Translations under genes and position numbers: made by a program
Shown here: in pieces, positions 1-7,172 of the stretch
How the letters are laid out: the number at the start of each line of letters is the position of its first letter
Position numbering within the stretch: the first letter of the stretch is position 1
Virus record (IMG/VR): IMGVR_UViG_3300050014_000239
Location: 1 to 48,408 of that record
Origin: a virus
Strand: one strand, 5' to 3'
Length of the DNA: 48,408 nt
The notes under the pieces: generated by a model
What the model saw: only the letters and a program-made list of their open reading frames with translations
Told to the model about the DNA's origin: nothing
Databases searched by the model: none

Positions 1-93
1 CGCGGTCGCGGTCGTGGTCGCGGTCGCGGTCGCGGTCGTGGTCGCGGTCGGGGTCGTGGTCGGGGTCGTGGTCGTGGTCGTGGTCGCGGTCGC
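1..93. repeat. GGTCGN hexamer tandem repeat at the contig edge
   Basis: About 15 copies of a six-base unit, GGTCG followed by C, T or G, run from the first base to position 93. Because the period is a multiple of three, it can be translated. The frame beginning at base 1 reads alternating Arg-Gly and stays open to a stop at 388-390, so it could be the RG-rich tail of a gene lying mostly outside the window. That reading would overlap the next gene by about 200 bases, which is unusual here. The frame that reads Val-Ala-Val through the repeat joins the downstream gene, but that gene has a much better start at 182. Confidence 0.8.
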
Positions 94-181
94 TATGACC
101 ATCGCGAGCACATATGTCGGCGGCACCACTCAAGAGGACAAGCCCGCCGTGCCCCCAAGCGCCTCTTACCCGGAGGGAGAG

Positions 182-643
182 ATGAGCGGGAGCTGCCGGG
201 CGACGAACCTGACGGTCGCTCCATTGACCATCAAGGCATCGGAGGCATTTGTTCGCCAGTACCATCGGCACAGTTCGGGACGCGGCTCGGGCAAGTTCGC
301 GGTGGCGGCCCAGCTCGGGCACCGGACGGTCGGCGTAGGGCTCGCAGGACGGCCATCTGCAATTCCGCTGGACGATGGTCGCACGATTGAGGTCTTGCGC
401 GTCTGCACGGACGGCACAGAAAACGCCTGCTCGTTTCTCTACGGCGCTCTGCACCGCATCGCCCGCACGATGGGCTATAGCAAGGCGATCACCTACACGC
501 TCGCCACAGAGCCCGGCTCAAGTCTTCGGGCGGTGGGCTACAAGGCGGTGGCCGATGTCAAGCCGGACCACGGGGATCGACCCGGTCGCCCTCGGGTGAA
601 GCGCGCGCCCGTCGCTCGATGTCGATGGGAGCGTGGACTATGA
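182..643 (+). CDS. XF1762-like phage protein (GNAT-like fold suspected)
   Basis: This 153-residue protein matches, from memory, the phage/prophage XF1762-like family: an N-terminal stretch with HRH (QYHRHSS), a central VGVGLAGRP, and the conserved block around TDGTENACSFLYGALHRIARTMGY followed by ITYTLATEPGSSLRAVGY. The last two blocks resemble the acyl-CoA-binding half of GNAT acetyltransferases, but no substrate is known. The ATG at 182 was chosen because GGAGGGAGAG lies directly upstream; the frame extends further 5' only through the tandem repeat. The stop overlaps the next start (ATGA). Confidence 0.7.
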   Translation: MSGSCRATNLTVAPLTIKASEAFVRQYHRHSSGRGSGKFAVAAQLGHRTVGVGLAGRPSAIPLDDGRTIEVLRVCTDGTENACSFLYGALHRIARTMGYSKAITYTLATEPGSSLRAVGYKAVADVKPDHGDRPGRPRVKRAPVARCRWERGL

Positions 644-1149
644 CTCCGGGCCAGCAAGAGCCCGACGTGCCCATGAGTGCGTGTGAGGCAGTGAACAGAC
701 ACGAGGCTGCTCTACGTGAAGACTCCGAGCGACGGGAGCAGCGTAAAGCCGAACGCCGGGGAGCGAAGCGGAGCAAACCTGTTCCGCCGCGAGCGCCACA
801 GCGTGGAGCACCCCTCGGCCGCTCCACCACCGCTCAACGTGACCGGATCGGAGACCTGGCGTGCGTCCACTGTGGCAAACACGCGGGTGCTTGTCACCCG
901 GCGCACCTTATTCCTCGTGCTGTCACATCCCAGGAAGCCGCAGACGATCCTCGCATGACGATTGCTCTGTGCCCCCCGTGCCACCGTGAATACGATTCAG
1001 GGCTGATTGACCTGTCAGGTGACCTTGAGCCTCGCTGGCGTGATTCAGTCGAGTGCGCCGTAGGTGCTGTGGGATTGTGGACCGCTCTCCGGTACATCAC
1101 GGGTCCCAAGACGCTCGCTGAGATCGCAGAGAAGGCGTTGGCGGCATGA
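640..1149 (+). CDS. HNH-like zinc-binding protein
   Basis: The 169-residue product has a charged N-terminal half (Arg/Glu/Lys-rich, residues 20-55). A C-terminal module follows with Cys75-x2-Cys78, His-Leu at 89-90 and Cys111-x2-Cys114-His115. This spacing is that of compact HNH nuclease domains, where two CxxC pairs hold zinc and a His acts on the phosphodiester. The expected second catalytic Asn or His is not obvious, so it may be nuclease-like rather than active. It starts in an ATGA overlap with the preceding gene. HNH proteins near terminase genes often assist packaging, but this one is about 7 kb away. Confidence 0.55.
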   Translation: MTPGQQEPDVPMSACEAVNRHEAALREDSERREQRKAERRGAKRSKPVPPRAPQRGAPLGRSTTAQRDRIGDLACVHCGKHAGACHPAHLIPRAVTSQEAADDPRMTIALCPPCHREYDSGLIDLSGDLEPRWRDSVECAVGAVGLWTALRYITGPKTLAEIAEKALAA

Positions 1150-1409
1150 GCCCCACCCAACCCACCATCCACCTGCGAGTCGGCCCCGGTGGAATGAGCA
1201 TCTATTGCGGCCGTACGTACTCCGACCACCTAGGCTTCGGGAGCAAATACCCACTGGTGCCCTACCGATACAGAGCCGAGTGGGGCGCGAGTCTCGGTAG
1301 GAGTACCCACGCCAAGCTGATCTCCTGGGCGTACTGGTTGACGGTCATCCACCCGGCGCCATTCCGTCTCTGTGGGACGTGCCGTCGGCTGCACGCGAGA
1401 GAGCTATGA
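1146..1409 (+). CDS. hypothetical protein
   Basis: This 87-residue protein is held by ATGA overlaps on both sides, which argues that it is translated. I recognise no family. It has an aromatic middle part (YRYRAEWG, SWAYWL) and ends with CGTCRRLHAREL, a CxxC pair of zinc-knuckle type. Confidence 0.5.
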   Translation: MSPTQPTIHLRVGPGGMSIYCGRTYSDHLGFGSKYPLVPYRYRAEWGASLGRSTHAKLISWAYWLTVIHPAPFRLCGTCRRLHAREL

Positions 1410-1912
1410 CGCCCGTCCAAAGCAGAGACACATACGACGCCTCAGTAGGCAGCAAGCGCACGCTCAAGGAAGCGCAGGCGGCCGTGGGCAGGCACGCAAC
1501 GCTGCCGCTCACTGGACGGATTGTGGATGCTGGAGAATCGTCGGAAGGCGTCTACGTCAAGTTCGAGCTGGATGAGCGGTGGGGCTTCCCACATCCATTC
1601 AGTTTTGTTATGGATCTCGACCCGTTCGAGTTGGGAGGCAGGAGCGTCAGCGTCCCCGAGTCCGTGCCCCTGCTGGCCGGTGTGCTCGCCGATCTTGCAC
1701 AGGCCCCGGCACTCTCCCCGATCTCGACCGTCAAGGTGATCGAGCTTCCCTGCTGCGGTTTTCGTTTCGACGCGGATGCCATCGACTCCTCTCAGGACGG
1801 TCCGAGCCAGGTCTACTGGCCTCCCCGGTGGACATGTCCCCAATGTGAGCGCACCTTCACGCCCGACCTGACGGGCCGCGGGCTGGACGAGATGCCGGAG
1901 GTCTCCCGGTGA
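1406..1912 (+). CDS. hypothetical protein with C-terminal zinc ribbon
   Basis: The 168-residue product starts in an ATGA overlap; an upstream in-frame ATG at 1379 is less likely. Its middle part looks like a small beta-rich domain (VYVKFELDERWGFPHPFSF). The C-terminal third carries LPCCGFRF and then WTCPQCERTF, a likely four-cysteine zinc ribbon. I do not recognise the family. It sits among early genes transcribed as one unit. Confidence 0.55.
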   Translation: MTPVQSRDTYDASVGSKRTLKEAQAAVGRHATLPLTGRIVDAGESSEGVYVKFELDERWGFPHPFSFVMDLDPFELGGRSVSVPESVPLLAGVLADLAQAPALSPISTVKVIELPCCGFRFDADAIDSSQDGPSQVYWPPRWTCPQCERTFTPDLTGRGLDEMPEVSR

Positions 1913-2283
1913 GCCGCGAGCCCACCCAAACCGACAGGGTTATTGCTGCGGCTAGATCCTACCGAGGAGTCTGCCGTGTGGACTTCCAGAAGCCCACGAT
2001 CGACGGTGGCGACCCGATCCTGAACTTCCCAGGACGGCTGTTCGACGCCGAGCGACGTGGGTGCTCTTTCGAGGTCATCGGCAAGAGGAACCGCTGCAAG
2101 GTCTTCCGCCTCATCGAGGAGCCCGACGTTGAAGTCGGCCGTGGAGGCCCCCGAGACGAGGGTTCAAATCCCCCACCGTCTCCCAGTGGGCAATTGAGCT
2201 CCACGGCCGACTTGAGCGCCGAGCAACGACTGTTCGAGCCACCCCCGATGTCTCACTACAACCCGATGGCGGAGGCGGCGTAA
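1909..2283 (+). CDS. hypothetical, helix-turn-helix-like protein
   Basis: The 124-residue product begins at GTG in a GTGA overlap. Residues 5-70 resemble the short phage helix-turn-helix domain in which a variable N-terminus is followed by PILNFPGRLFDAERRGCSFEV and a beta-hairpin with a basic turn. The remainder is Pro/Ser-rich and probably disordered. The C-terminal PMSHYNPMAEAA closely resembles the C-terminus of the next gene's product. A tRNA-3'-end-like sequence lies inside the coding region at 2157-2184. No function is assigned beyond probable DNA binding. Confidence 0.5.
   Translation: MSREPTQTDRVIAAARSYRGVCRVDFQKPTIDGGDPILNFPGRLFDAERRGCSFEVIGKRNRCKVFRLIEEPDVEVGRGGPRDEGSNPPPSPSGQLSSTADLSAEQRLFEPPPMSHYNPMAEAA
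2157..2184 (+). other. tRNA-Ser 3'-end-like sequence (possible attP core)
   Basis: The 28 bases contain a near-canonical T-arm core (GGTTCAAATCC) followed by ACCGTCTCCCA, which resembles the T-arm and acceptor 3' strand of actinobacterial tRNA-Ser genes. No matching 5' acceptor strand is found upstream, so this is not a complete tRNA. Such 3'-end fragments commonly serve as attP cores for integrases that use tRNA genes. No integrase lies in this window, and the sequence is inside an open reading frame, so it may be chance. Confidence 0.3.
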
Positions 2284-2840
2284 TGCGTTTCTGCTATGCA
2301 GACCCGCCCTACCTCGGGTGTTGCAAGCTCTACGACCATCATCACCCGGACGGTCGATGCTGGGATGACCTTGGCACGCATCAAGACCTGATTGCGCGGC
2401 TGACGGACGAGTTCCCGGACGGATGGGCACTTAGTGCTTCGTCGGTGTCGCTCAAGGCGCTTCTCCCGGCCTGCCCCGAGGATGTGCGGGTCGCAGCGTG
2501 GGTCAAGCCATTCTGTGCGTTCAAGAGCGGCGTGCGGCCCTGCTACGCACGGGAGCCCGTGATCTTTCGGGGCGGACGAAATCCCGCCAACGGACACCCG
2601 CATCCACCGCCCGTCAAGGGCGGCGCACAGACGACACCAAAGGACTTCATCGCCGAGTCAATCACGCTCAAGAAGGGCCTCACGGGAGCCAAGCCGCAGA
2701 AGGTCTGCCGTTGGATCGCTGACCTACTCGGCTACCAGGACGACGACGATCTCGTTGACCTATTCCCCGGCACGGGTGCGATGGGCACCGCGCTTGCCCA
2801 GGGAGTTTTGCCGATGTCTCACTACCAAGAGGCGGCATAG
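2283..2840 (+). CDS. DNA methyltransferase (amino-methylating, DPPY type)
   Basis: This 185-residue protein opens with DPPY at residues 7-10, the catalytic motif IV of N6-adenine and N4-cytosine methyltransferases. It carries the SAM-binding motif I (DLFPGTGAMG) at about 159-168. Motif IV before motif I marks a permuted, beta-class-like order. The size fits the compact methylases of actinophages. It should transfer a methyl group from SAM to the exocyclic amine of a base in phage DNA, probably as protection against restriction; no partner nuclease is adjacent. The start is a TAATG overlap with the previous stop. The end repeats the previous gene's tail (PMSHYQEAA). Confidence 0.8.
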   Translation: MRFCYADPPYLGCCKLYDHHHPDGRCWDDLGTHQDLIARLTDEFPDGWALSASSVSLKALLPACPEDVRVAAWVKPFCAFKSGVRPCYAREPVIFRGGRNPANGHPHPPPVKGGAQTTPKDFIAESITLKKGLTGAKPQKVCRWIADLLGYQDDDDLVDLFPGTGAMGTALAQGVLPMSHYQEAA

Positions 2841-3671
2841 GTGGCGAAGGGCTTTGACTCGCTGCTCATCACAACCAACTTGGCGGCCAACCGCAAGTTC
2901 GGACGCCTCACCGTCCCCGAGCGATGGTGTGCTGTGCATGGTGTGTGGGCCATCGCAGCAGAGTCCCCGATCAGGGGGTATCTGCTCATCGCCGCTGACG
3001 AGGCCGCCGTCGAGCGGGACTATGCGAAGCAGGCCGATGTGAGCCTCGCTATCGCCAGGTCCACGGTGCGCAAGATGCGCCAGCTAGGGATGCTTGAGAT
3101 GGATGACGACATGGGTGTCGAGAACGTCCACGACTGGCACGAGCACCAACAGGAGCCCAAGCCGTCTGAAAGCCGCGAGGCGTGGAAGAAACGCAAGCGT
3201 GATTCACGCGCCAAGAAGTCCCGATGTCCCGATGATGTCACGCGGGACACCCCCCCCTTGTCACGCGGATGTCACACCCCCGAAGTAGAAGTAGAAGTAG
3301 AAGTAGAAAACAACAGCCCCCCAAGCCCCCCGGTGGGGGGCCGGCGTCGGGATCGAGAAAAATGGAAACAGGAATACACGGCATGGGTGCAAGCACACCC
3401 ACCCGATCTGCTGGCGGAGGAGTGGGAGCCGACACGACTCAGGCTCGTCGAGGTGGTCGAGCAGCTCGGTGCCGGCCAGTACGAGATGTACCAACTCTCA
3501 TCGCTGCATCCACACTCGATCGTGGACGGCGTGTGGCTGCTGGGCGGCACACCAATCGCGACGCAACGGCTGAAGGAACTCGGAGCACGCAAAGGCTTCA
3601 CTGAGGCCGTGGGTTTCGAGTGGAAGCTAATCGACTGCAAGTGCCAGGCGGCCGTGGAGAAGGCAGTGTGA
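2841..3671 (+). CDS. replication-initiator/replisome-organiser-like protein
   Basis: This 276-residue protein begins at a GTG directly after the previous stop. Residues 1-95 look like the winged-helix domain of phage replisome organisers (NRKFGRLTVPERWCAVHGVW, then ARSTVRKMRQLGMLE). A basic linker with SREAWKKRKRDSRAKKSR follows, typical of these proteins. The middle is low complexity, including EVEVEVEVE encoded by a perfect six-base repeat. The C-terminal 100 residues may bind a helicase or loader. It would recruit the host replisome to the phage origin. The family call is by pattern only. Confidence 0.5.
   Translation: MAKGFDSLLITTNLAANRKFGRLTVPERWCAVHGVWAIAAESPIRGYLLIAADEAAVERDYAKQADVSLAIARSTVRKMRQLGMLEMDDDMGVENVHDWHEHQQEPKPSESREAWKKRKRDSRAKKSRCPDDVTRDTPPLSRGCHTPEVEVEVEVENNSPPSPPVGGRRRDREKWKQEYTAWVQAHPPDLLAEEWEPTRLRLVEVVEQLGAGQYEMYQLSSLHPHSIVDGVWLLGGTPIATQRLKELGARKGFTEAVGFEWKLIDCKCQAAVEKAV
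3282..3305 (+). repeat. (GAAGTA)4 tandem repeat inside a coding region
   Basis: Four perfect copies of a six-base unit encode Glu-Val repeats in the linker of the replication-initiator-like protein. Length changes by slippage would stay in frame. Confidence 0.9.
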
Positions 3672-3964
3672 GCCGAGAGCAGTACATGGCAGCTCTCGCC
3701 AAAGCGAACGGGTTGCGCTTCGGGCGTGCCGTGGTCAAGCGCAAGCTACGCGAGGGACGGATCACGCTCGCCGACGCACTGGCCCACCCCTACTGCCAGT
3801 CGATGAGCGTGTTCGACCTACTGTGCGCCCAACGCCAATGGGGACGACGTCGGGTCCTATCCACACTCAATCGACTGGCCGATGAGGGATTCACGATCAG
3901 CGAGACACGCAGGGTTGAGATGCTGACCGACCGGGAGCGGGAGGCACTTGTCGATGCCCCCTGA
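3668..3964 (+). CDS. mIHF-like nucleoid/host-factor protein
   Basis: The 98-residue product follows the pattern of the actinobacterial integration host factor mIHF, which is S13/H2TH-like and unrelated to E. coli IHF. It has a basic N-terminal helix (KRKLREGRITLADAL), then SMSVFDLLCAQRQWGRRRVLSTLNRL with the helix-two-turn-helix, and the closing TRRVEMLTDREREAL, matching mIHF's RRLRGLGDRQRKAL. mIHF binds DNA non-specifically and supports phage integration and nucleoid packing. The GTG at 3668 (GTGA overlap) was chosen over an upstream in-frame ATG at 3620 that would lie inside the preceding gene. Confidence 0.7.
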   Translation: MSREQYMAALAKANGLRFGRAVVKRKLREGRITLADALAHPYCQSMSVFDLLCAQRQWGRRRVLSTLNRLADEGFTISETRRVEMLTDREREALVDAP

Positions 3965-4325
3965 GACACCACGCACCTGGACGCTGATTCGTGGCCTTCA
4001 TCCTGAGCAGACGGTGGTCTTTCGTGCCAGTGGCGCGTTGCTGCGGGACGAGGAGATTGTCGACGTCATCGAGAAGGCCCCCGTAGACGCTGAGATCGAG
4101 CGGCTCACCCGCGAACGCGACGATCTGTACAGCCAGGTCGTTGGCGCAGGCATCCTGGCGTCAGACGCTGATGAGGCCGTGCGAGGGCGGAATGCCGAAC
4201 GAGAGCGGATGCTGGACCTGTTGGAGCACATGTTCACGACGACGGGTGACTTGGAGCCGGGCTGGGAGAGCGATATCGAGACTTGCCTTACTAGCCACGG
4301 CCGTCTACCCAAGGAGGGAGCGTGA
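3954..4325 (+). CDS. hypothetical coiled-coil protein
   Basis: The 123-residue product starts at an ATG that overlaps the previous gene by 11 bases; a TTG two codons upstream is less likely. Residues 45-65 (AEIERLTRERDDLYSQ) form a probable coiled coil. The N-terminal part (RTWTLIRGLHPEQTVVF) is likely a small beta unit. I do not recognise the family. Confidence 0.5.
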   Translation: MPPETPRTWTLIRGLHPEQTVVFRASGALLRDEEIVDVIEKAPVDAEIERLTRERDDLYSQVVGAGILASDADEAVRGRNAERERMLDLLEHMFTTTGDLEPGWESDIETCLTSHGRLPKEGA

Positions 4326-4453
4326 GCGAAAGGCTGCTCGTGTGGTGGTACGGATTCGGCTTGAGATGGACGGAGTGGCGATGCGCTCGCAAGGGCGGCG
4401 ACCATTACATGCACGGCAAACATCGCATCGTGAGACTGCTGGGGTGGTTCTGA
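4322..4453 (+). CDS. small hypothetical protein (43 aa)
   Basis: A GTG in a GTGA overlap, preceded by AAGGAGGGAGC, opens a 43-residue reading frame ending at TGA 4451-4453. The product is Trp/Arg-rich (LLVWWYGFGLRWTEWR). The strong ribosome site and coupled start favour a real gene. Function unknown. Confidence 0.5.
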   Translation: MSERLLVWWYGFGLRWTEWRCARKGGDHYMHGKHRIVRLLGWF

Positions 4454-4489
4454 GCCGACCCCTAAACGACAGGAGCCACCGCGTCAACG

Positions 4490-5338
4490 ATGGCCCCTGG
4501 GAACACTCCTCTGCCGAGTTGTGCTCGTCCACTAAGCATCTTCCCAGAGCTATCGGACGAAAGGACGCGAGTGGTCGTCAGCCAAGCGGACATAGATCAG
4601 ATTCGAGGCAAGATGCACCGAAGGGTGATAGAGCTTCCGGTCAAGCGCGGCACGATGGGAGAGTTGAAGCGGTGTCCCGCAAGAGAAGGCGGCATCTACC
4701 ACCTCAAGCCACGCATCCCATACGACCGCTACCAGAGCGAAGCAGACTGTCAGCCGACCCGCGCAAGAGCGATTCTACGCCTGATCGACCTCTGCGAGAC
4801 ACCGACACGAACCGTTGCGATCACCGTGACCGGAGCCGAACGTCAGGGCGATGTGTGGCTCGTCCGCTTCGAGAAGGGCGAGCGCCCCGAGTTGTTCGAC
4901 CGACTACGATTACTGCGAGGGAACGCGCCGCAAGCTCCGACCTGTGGGGCTCCGGTTCGTCTTGCGGATGGTCGCGTGAAGCCATGTGGCCGGGCGTTTC
5001 CCGACAGAGATTATGTGACGGGCAGGCCGGTTACTGTCTGTGCCTGTGGAGCCAAGCGACCACCGGAAATCGAGGACGACCACGGGTATACTTCGAGGCG
5101 GTCATCTGCGATGAAATCGGAGGGTGAGGCCGTGCCTCAAGAGATGCAGGATGGGTGGGCCGAGAAGGCGGCGGAGCGCGATGCGGCAATGCGCGAGGAA
5201 ATGCGCCTGCGTGCCCTCCGCGCCATCGGCGAGATCCTGCCTTACGCAAAGGACGAGCGTGAGCGCAAGCGACTCCGATCGGCGCGAAACCAAATCGCTG
5301 CCCTCGGCGCACCCGATCTGTCTGCGGTGGCGATATGA
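4490..5338 (+). CDS. hypothetical protein, ASCH/PUA-like plus zinc ribbon
   Basis: This 282-residue protein has three visible parts. Residues 30-145 resemble an ASCH/PUA-like RNA- or nucleotide-binding fold (HLKPRIPYDRYQ, then RTVAITVTGAERQGDVWLVRFEKG). Residues 150-195 hold Cys pairs (PTCGAP, KPCGRAF, VCACGAK) that could bind zinc. Residues 210-275 are helical and charged. The ATG at 4490 follows AGGAG by about 14 bases, longer than ideal, so an internal start is possible. The stop overlaps the next gene (ATGA). Confidence 0.45.
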   Translation: MAPGNTPLPSCARPLSIFPELSDERTRVVVSQADIDQIRGKMHRRVIELPVKRGTMGELKRCPAREGGIYHLKPRIPYDRYQSEADCQPTRARAILRLIDLCETPTRTVAITVTGAERQGDVWLVRFEKGERPELFDRLRLLRGNAPQAPTCGAPVRLADGRVKPCGRAFPDRDYVTGRPVTVCACGAKRPPEIEDDHGYTSRRSSAMKSEGEAVPQEMQDGWAEKAAERDAAMREEMRLRALRAIGEILPYAKDERERKRLRSARNQIAALGAPDLSAVAI

Positions 5339-5820
5339 GGATATGCCAGGGTTGCGGACGCGAGCTGACGGGTGCGGCCCGCAAGTGGTGCTCGCAGCGC
5401 TGTCGCCGCGATACCTGCTACGGAGGCGTCTGTACCGAGTGTGGTGCGCGCACGTCGGGCGCTCGTGGTCCAGGTCATGCGGCGTCGCGCTGCTTCCCGT
5501 GCGCACATCAGGCGCTCCCTGTCGCCGAGAAACGAGAGCGCAATGCGGCGCGCGTAAAACGCTACTACCAGCAGAAACCGGAGGTCGTTAAGCGCCTCAA
5601 CAAGGAATACGCTCGCCGTAACCGCGAGAAGAGAGCCGCTTGGCGGGCTGTAAGCAAGACACTACGCGAAGGAACCCTGAGCAAGCCTGAGCGCTGCGAA
5701 TCTTGTGATGCGGCTGTGCGCCTTAACGGGCACCACGACGATTACGACAAGCCGCTAGAGGTGGCTTGGCTGTGCCCACTGTGCCACAAGGCTACTCATC
5801 TGTCGGCGGAATCTGTATAG
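5335..5820 (+). CDS. zinc-finger/HNH-like protein
   Basis: The 161-residue product has an N-terminal zinc module (Cys4, Cys7, Cys19, Cys23) and a helical basic middle (residues 62-110). It ends with an HNH-like motif in which CESC is followed by HHDDYDKP and then CPLCHKATH. This HHxxYDKPL...W.C..CH pattern is common in small phage zinc proteins often labelled HNH endonuclease-like. Whether it cuts DNA cannot be told. It starts in an ATGA overlap and ends before a non-coding hairpin. Confidence 0.55.
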   Translation: MRICQGCGRELTGAARKWCSQRCRRDTCYGGVCTECGARTSGARGPGHAASRCFPCAHQALPVAEKRERNAARVKRYYQQKPEVVKRLNKEYARRNREKRAAWRAVSKTLREGTLSKPERCESCDAAVRLNGHHDDYDKPLEVAWLCPLCHKATHLSAESV

Positions 5821-5826
5821 TGGTCT

Positions 5827-5872
5827 CCAGCCAAGTCCGCATGTCATCCGCGACAGGATCGCGGTTGGCTGG
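5827..5872 (+). promoter_or_regulatory. two-part inverted repeat (hairpin) in an intergenic gap
   Basis: CCAGCCAA (5827-5834) and CCGCGA (5848-5853) are both complementary to one continuous 14-base right arm (5859-5872). The result is a bulged stem with a five-base loop. No T-tract follows, so it is either a factor-dependent terminator/processing site or an operator. It fills the only real gap between two gene runs on the early strand. Confidence 0.6.
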
Positions 5873-5911
5873 CCCAAGGTGGCAAGGCACGCCGCGCCAT
5901 AGGGTCGCCGC

Positions 5912-6241
5912 ATGAGAACCAAGGTCGCCCCGAACATCTTCGACGTCGGCGACGGCTTCGAGATCGAGATGCGCTTTGGCCGAGACAGACTCGTCCGCCG
6001 GCGCTGCAAGAGCCTCCAGGAAGCCCGAGAAATGCGAGACGGCCTACGCCTAGACCGCAACCGGGCAAGCAGGAAGCGCGAGACAGATCGCTACTCGAAA
6101 CTGAAGCCCGTCTTCTCCCCGGCGCCAGTGCTCTGCCGCTGTGAGAAGCCATGGTGGGACTCGCATAGCGGAGATTGCATCCGATGCGGGCGAGCGTGTC
6201 CGGCTGCCGTGCCCATCGTGCTCAAGAGGAGGGCGGCGTGA
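5912..6241 (+). CDS. hypothetical DNA-binding-like protein
   Basis: In this 109-residue product, residues 5-50 form a three-strand pattern followed by a helix (DGFEIEMRFGRDRLVRRRCKSLQEA). This resembles AP2-like or integrase arm-binding domains. The C-terminal half has four cysteines (LCRCEKP, CIRCGRAC) suggesting a zinc ribbon. It is the first gene after the hairpin gap. DNA binding is inferred only. Confidence 0.45.
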   Translation: MRTKVAPNIFDVGDGFEIEMRFGRDRLVRRRCKSLQEAREMRDGLRLDRNRASRKRETDRYSKLKPVFSPAPVLCRCEKPWWDSHSGDCIRCGRACPAAVPIVLKRRAA

Positions 6242-6269
6242 ACAGCAGCGAAGAAGTCGTCGGCCCCTG

Positions 6270-6518
6270 ATGAGCAAGCGCGCGGTAGAGGTCGGATGGT
6301 TCGAGGGCCGCAGCCCAATCACGGTCAGACGTGAGATCGAAGTTGGGATCATGTGGGAAGCCATCGCCAAGCACTTCGGCCAAGCAGCCCTCGGCAAAAC
6401 CCCACACGAGGCCGTCAAGAACCTAATCGAGGCCCTCAACGAACGCGGAATCGTGGGGCATGGTCACAGCGACACGGACAAGCTCACGTCCTTGGAGCGG
6501 GAGGCAGCAAGCCTATGA
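6270..6518 (+). CDS. hypothetical protein
   Basis: This 82-residue protein, possibly a small helix-turn-helix (ITVRREIEVGIMWEAIAKHFG), has no family I can name. The ATG at 6270 overlaps the stop of a ten-codon GTG minigene (6238-6270) that begins in the previous stop, so translation may be relayed through the minigene. The end overlaps the next start (ATGA). Confidence 0.45.
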   Translation: MSKRAVEVGWFEGRSPITVRREIEVGIMWEAIAKHFGQAALGKTPHEAVKNLIEALNERGIVGHGHSDTDKLTSLEREAASL

Positions 6519-6697
6519 GCAAGCTCATCGCAGCCCTCCTCGGCATCGCAGTCGGCTATCGACTAGCTCAGCGTGAGGCACACGAACGAGTCATCGTGCC
6601 AGAACGCTCGCGCCTGCCGATCCACATGTACGGATGTACCAGCCTAGCCCAGTGCGAACACGAGGCCCTAGTCGCCGAACGTGCGATGCGGCAATAA
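6515..6697 (+). CDS. small membrane-anchored hypothetical protein
   Basis: The 60-residue product starts in an ATGA overlap. Residues 3-16 (KLIAALLGIAVGYRLA) form a short hydrophobic segment, either a membrane anchor or a signal-like helix. The rest is soluble. It is the last gene before a 150-base regulatory gap. Confidence 0.45.
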   Translation: MSKLIAALLGIAVGYRLAQREAHERVIVPERSRLPIHMYGCTSLAQCEHEALVAERAMRQ

Positions 6698-6780
6698 CCC
6701 AACCTTGAGTCGGCCACCCGGACTATCCGGACAACGCGAGAGCACCACGACATGGATACGGTTCTCGCCGCCGACCTGGG

Positions 6781-6803
6781 CCGCAGGTCACTCTCACCTG
6801 CGG
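6781..6803 (+). promoter_or_regulatory. perfect 8-bp inverted repeat, candidate operator or terminator
   Basis: CCGCAGGT and ACCTGCGG are separated by seven bases, giving a perfect stem with no T-tract. It lies just upstream of a candidate promoter and a ribbon-helix-helix repressor gene. This position favours an operator for that repressor. A terminator for the upstream genes is the alternative. Confidence 0.55.
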
Positions 6804-6809
6804 TCGAAC

Positions 6810-6840
6810 TTGAGACGATAGACGGCCTAGATGGTACACT
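6810..6840 (+). promoter_or_regulatory. candidate sigma-70-type promoter
   Basis: TTGAGA (6810-6815) and TACACT (6835-6840), 19 bases apart, precede the ribbon-helix-helix gene by six bases. The -10 box is preceded by TGG, an extended -10 feature that would compensate for the long spacer. The closeness of the start codon implies a leaderless or nearly leaderless mRNA. Confidence 0.4.
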
Positions 6841-6846
6841 GAGTAC

Positions 6847-7053
6847 ATGCAGGTCAAGATCAGTCTTCCGGATGAGCTTGTCTCCGCGATGGACGGTCGG
6901 CGAGGCGACGTGTCTCGGTCGATGTTCGTGAGACGAGCCATCGAAGTAGCCACCTCCGGTCCCCATATTCAGGGGCCTGTAGTCGATCTATCCATAAGCG
7001 GCCAGTCCCGCTCAGAAGCATTCCGCAACGCAACCCAGGGGAAGACGAAGTGA
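6847..7053 (+). CDS. ribbon-helix-helix (CopG/Arc-type) regulator
   Basis: This 68-residue protein begins MQVKISLPDELVSAMD, the beta-strand and first helix of ribbon-helix-helix DNA-binding proteins. RSMFVRRAIEVA follows as the second helix. Such proteins dimerise and insert the paired strands into the major groove at short inverted repeats. The palindrome and promoter just upstream suggest autoregulation. It heads a run of small genes leading to the terminase. No toxin partner is apparent next door, so it is probably a phage regulator rather than an antitoxin. Confidence 0.7.
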   Translation: MQVKISLPDELVSAMDGRRGDVSRSMFVRRAIEVATSGPHIQGPVVDLSISGQSRSEAFRNATQGKTK

Positions 7054-7172
7054 GCACAATCCTTCTACTCCAAGTCGGTAGGGCGCTCTTCATAGTGGTC
7101 GCCAGCCGGATGCTGTGGTTCGCGCTCGGTTTTGCGTTTCAGTTTCGACGAGAACGCCGAGGGAAGAGATGA
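7050..7172 (+). CDS. small membrane protein (40 aa)
   Basis: A GTG in a GTGA overlap, preceded by GGGGAAGACGAA, opens a 40-residue frame. About 30 residues are hydrophobic (ILLLQVGRALFIVVA and MLWFALGFAF), followed by a basic tail (RRERRGKR). This is the layout of a one- or two-pass membrane peptide with a positive cytoplasmic end. Function unknown. Confidence 0.5.
   Translation: MSTILLLQVGRALFIVVASRMLWFALGFAFQFRRERRGKR

Noticed and set aside
14-181. Val/Ala-rich N-terminal extension of the first gene
   Set aside because: It is a translation of the hexamer repeat; the start at 182 has an ideal ribosome site and gives the usual family length.
2110-2184. complete tRNA-Ser gene
   Set aside because: Only the 3' part matches; the hairpin with a TGA-containing loop upstream has a six-base loop and no 5' acceptor strand exists.
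4141-5127. 328-codon plus-strand frame across several small genes
   Set aside because: It is Arg/Ser-rich, crosses strong coupled starts in another frame and has no supporting ribosome site.
6238-6270. ten-codon minigene as a separate gene
   Set aside because: Too short to support as a product; noted only as a possible translational relay.
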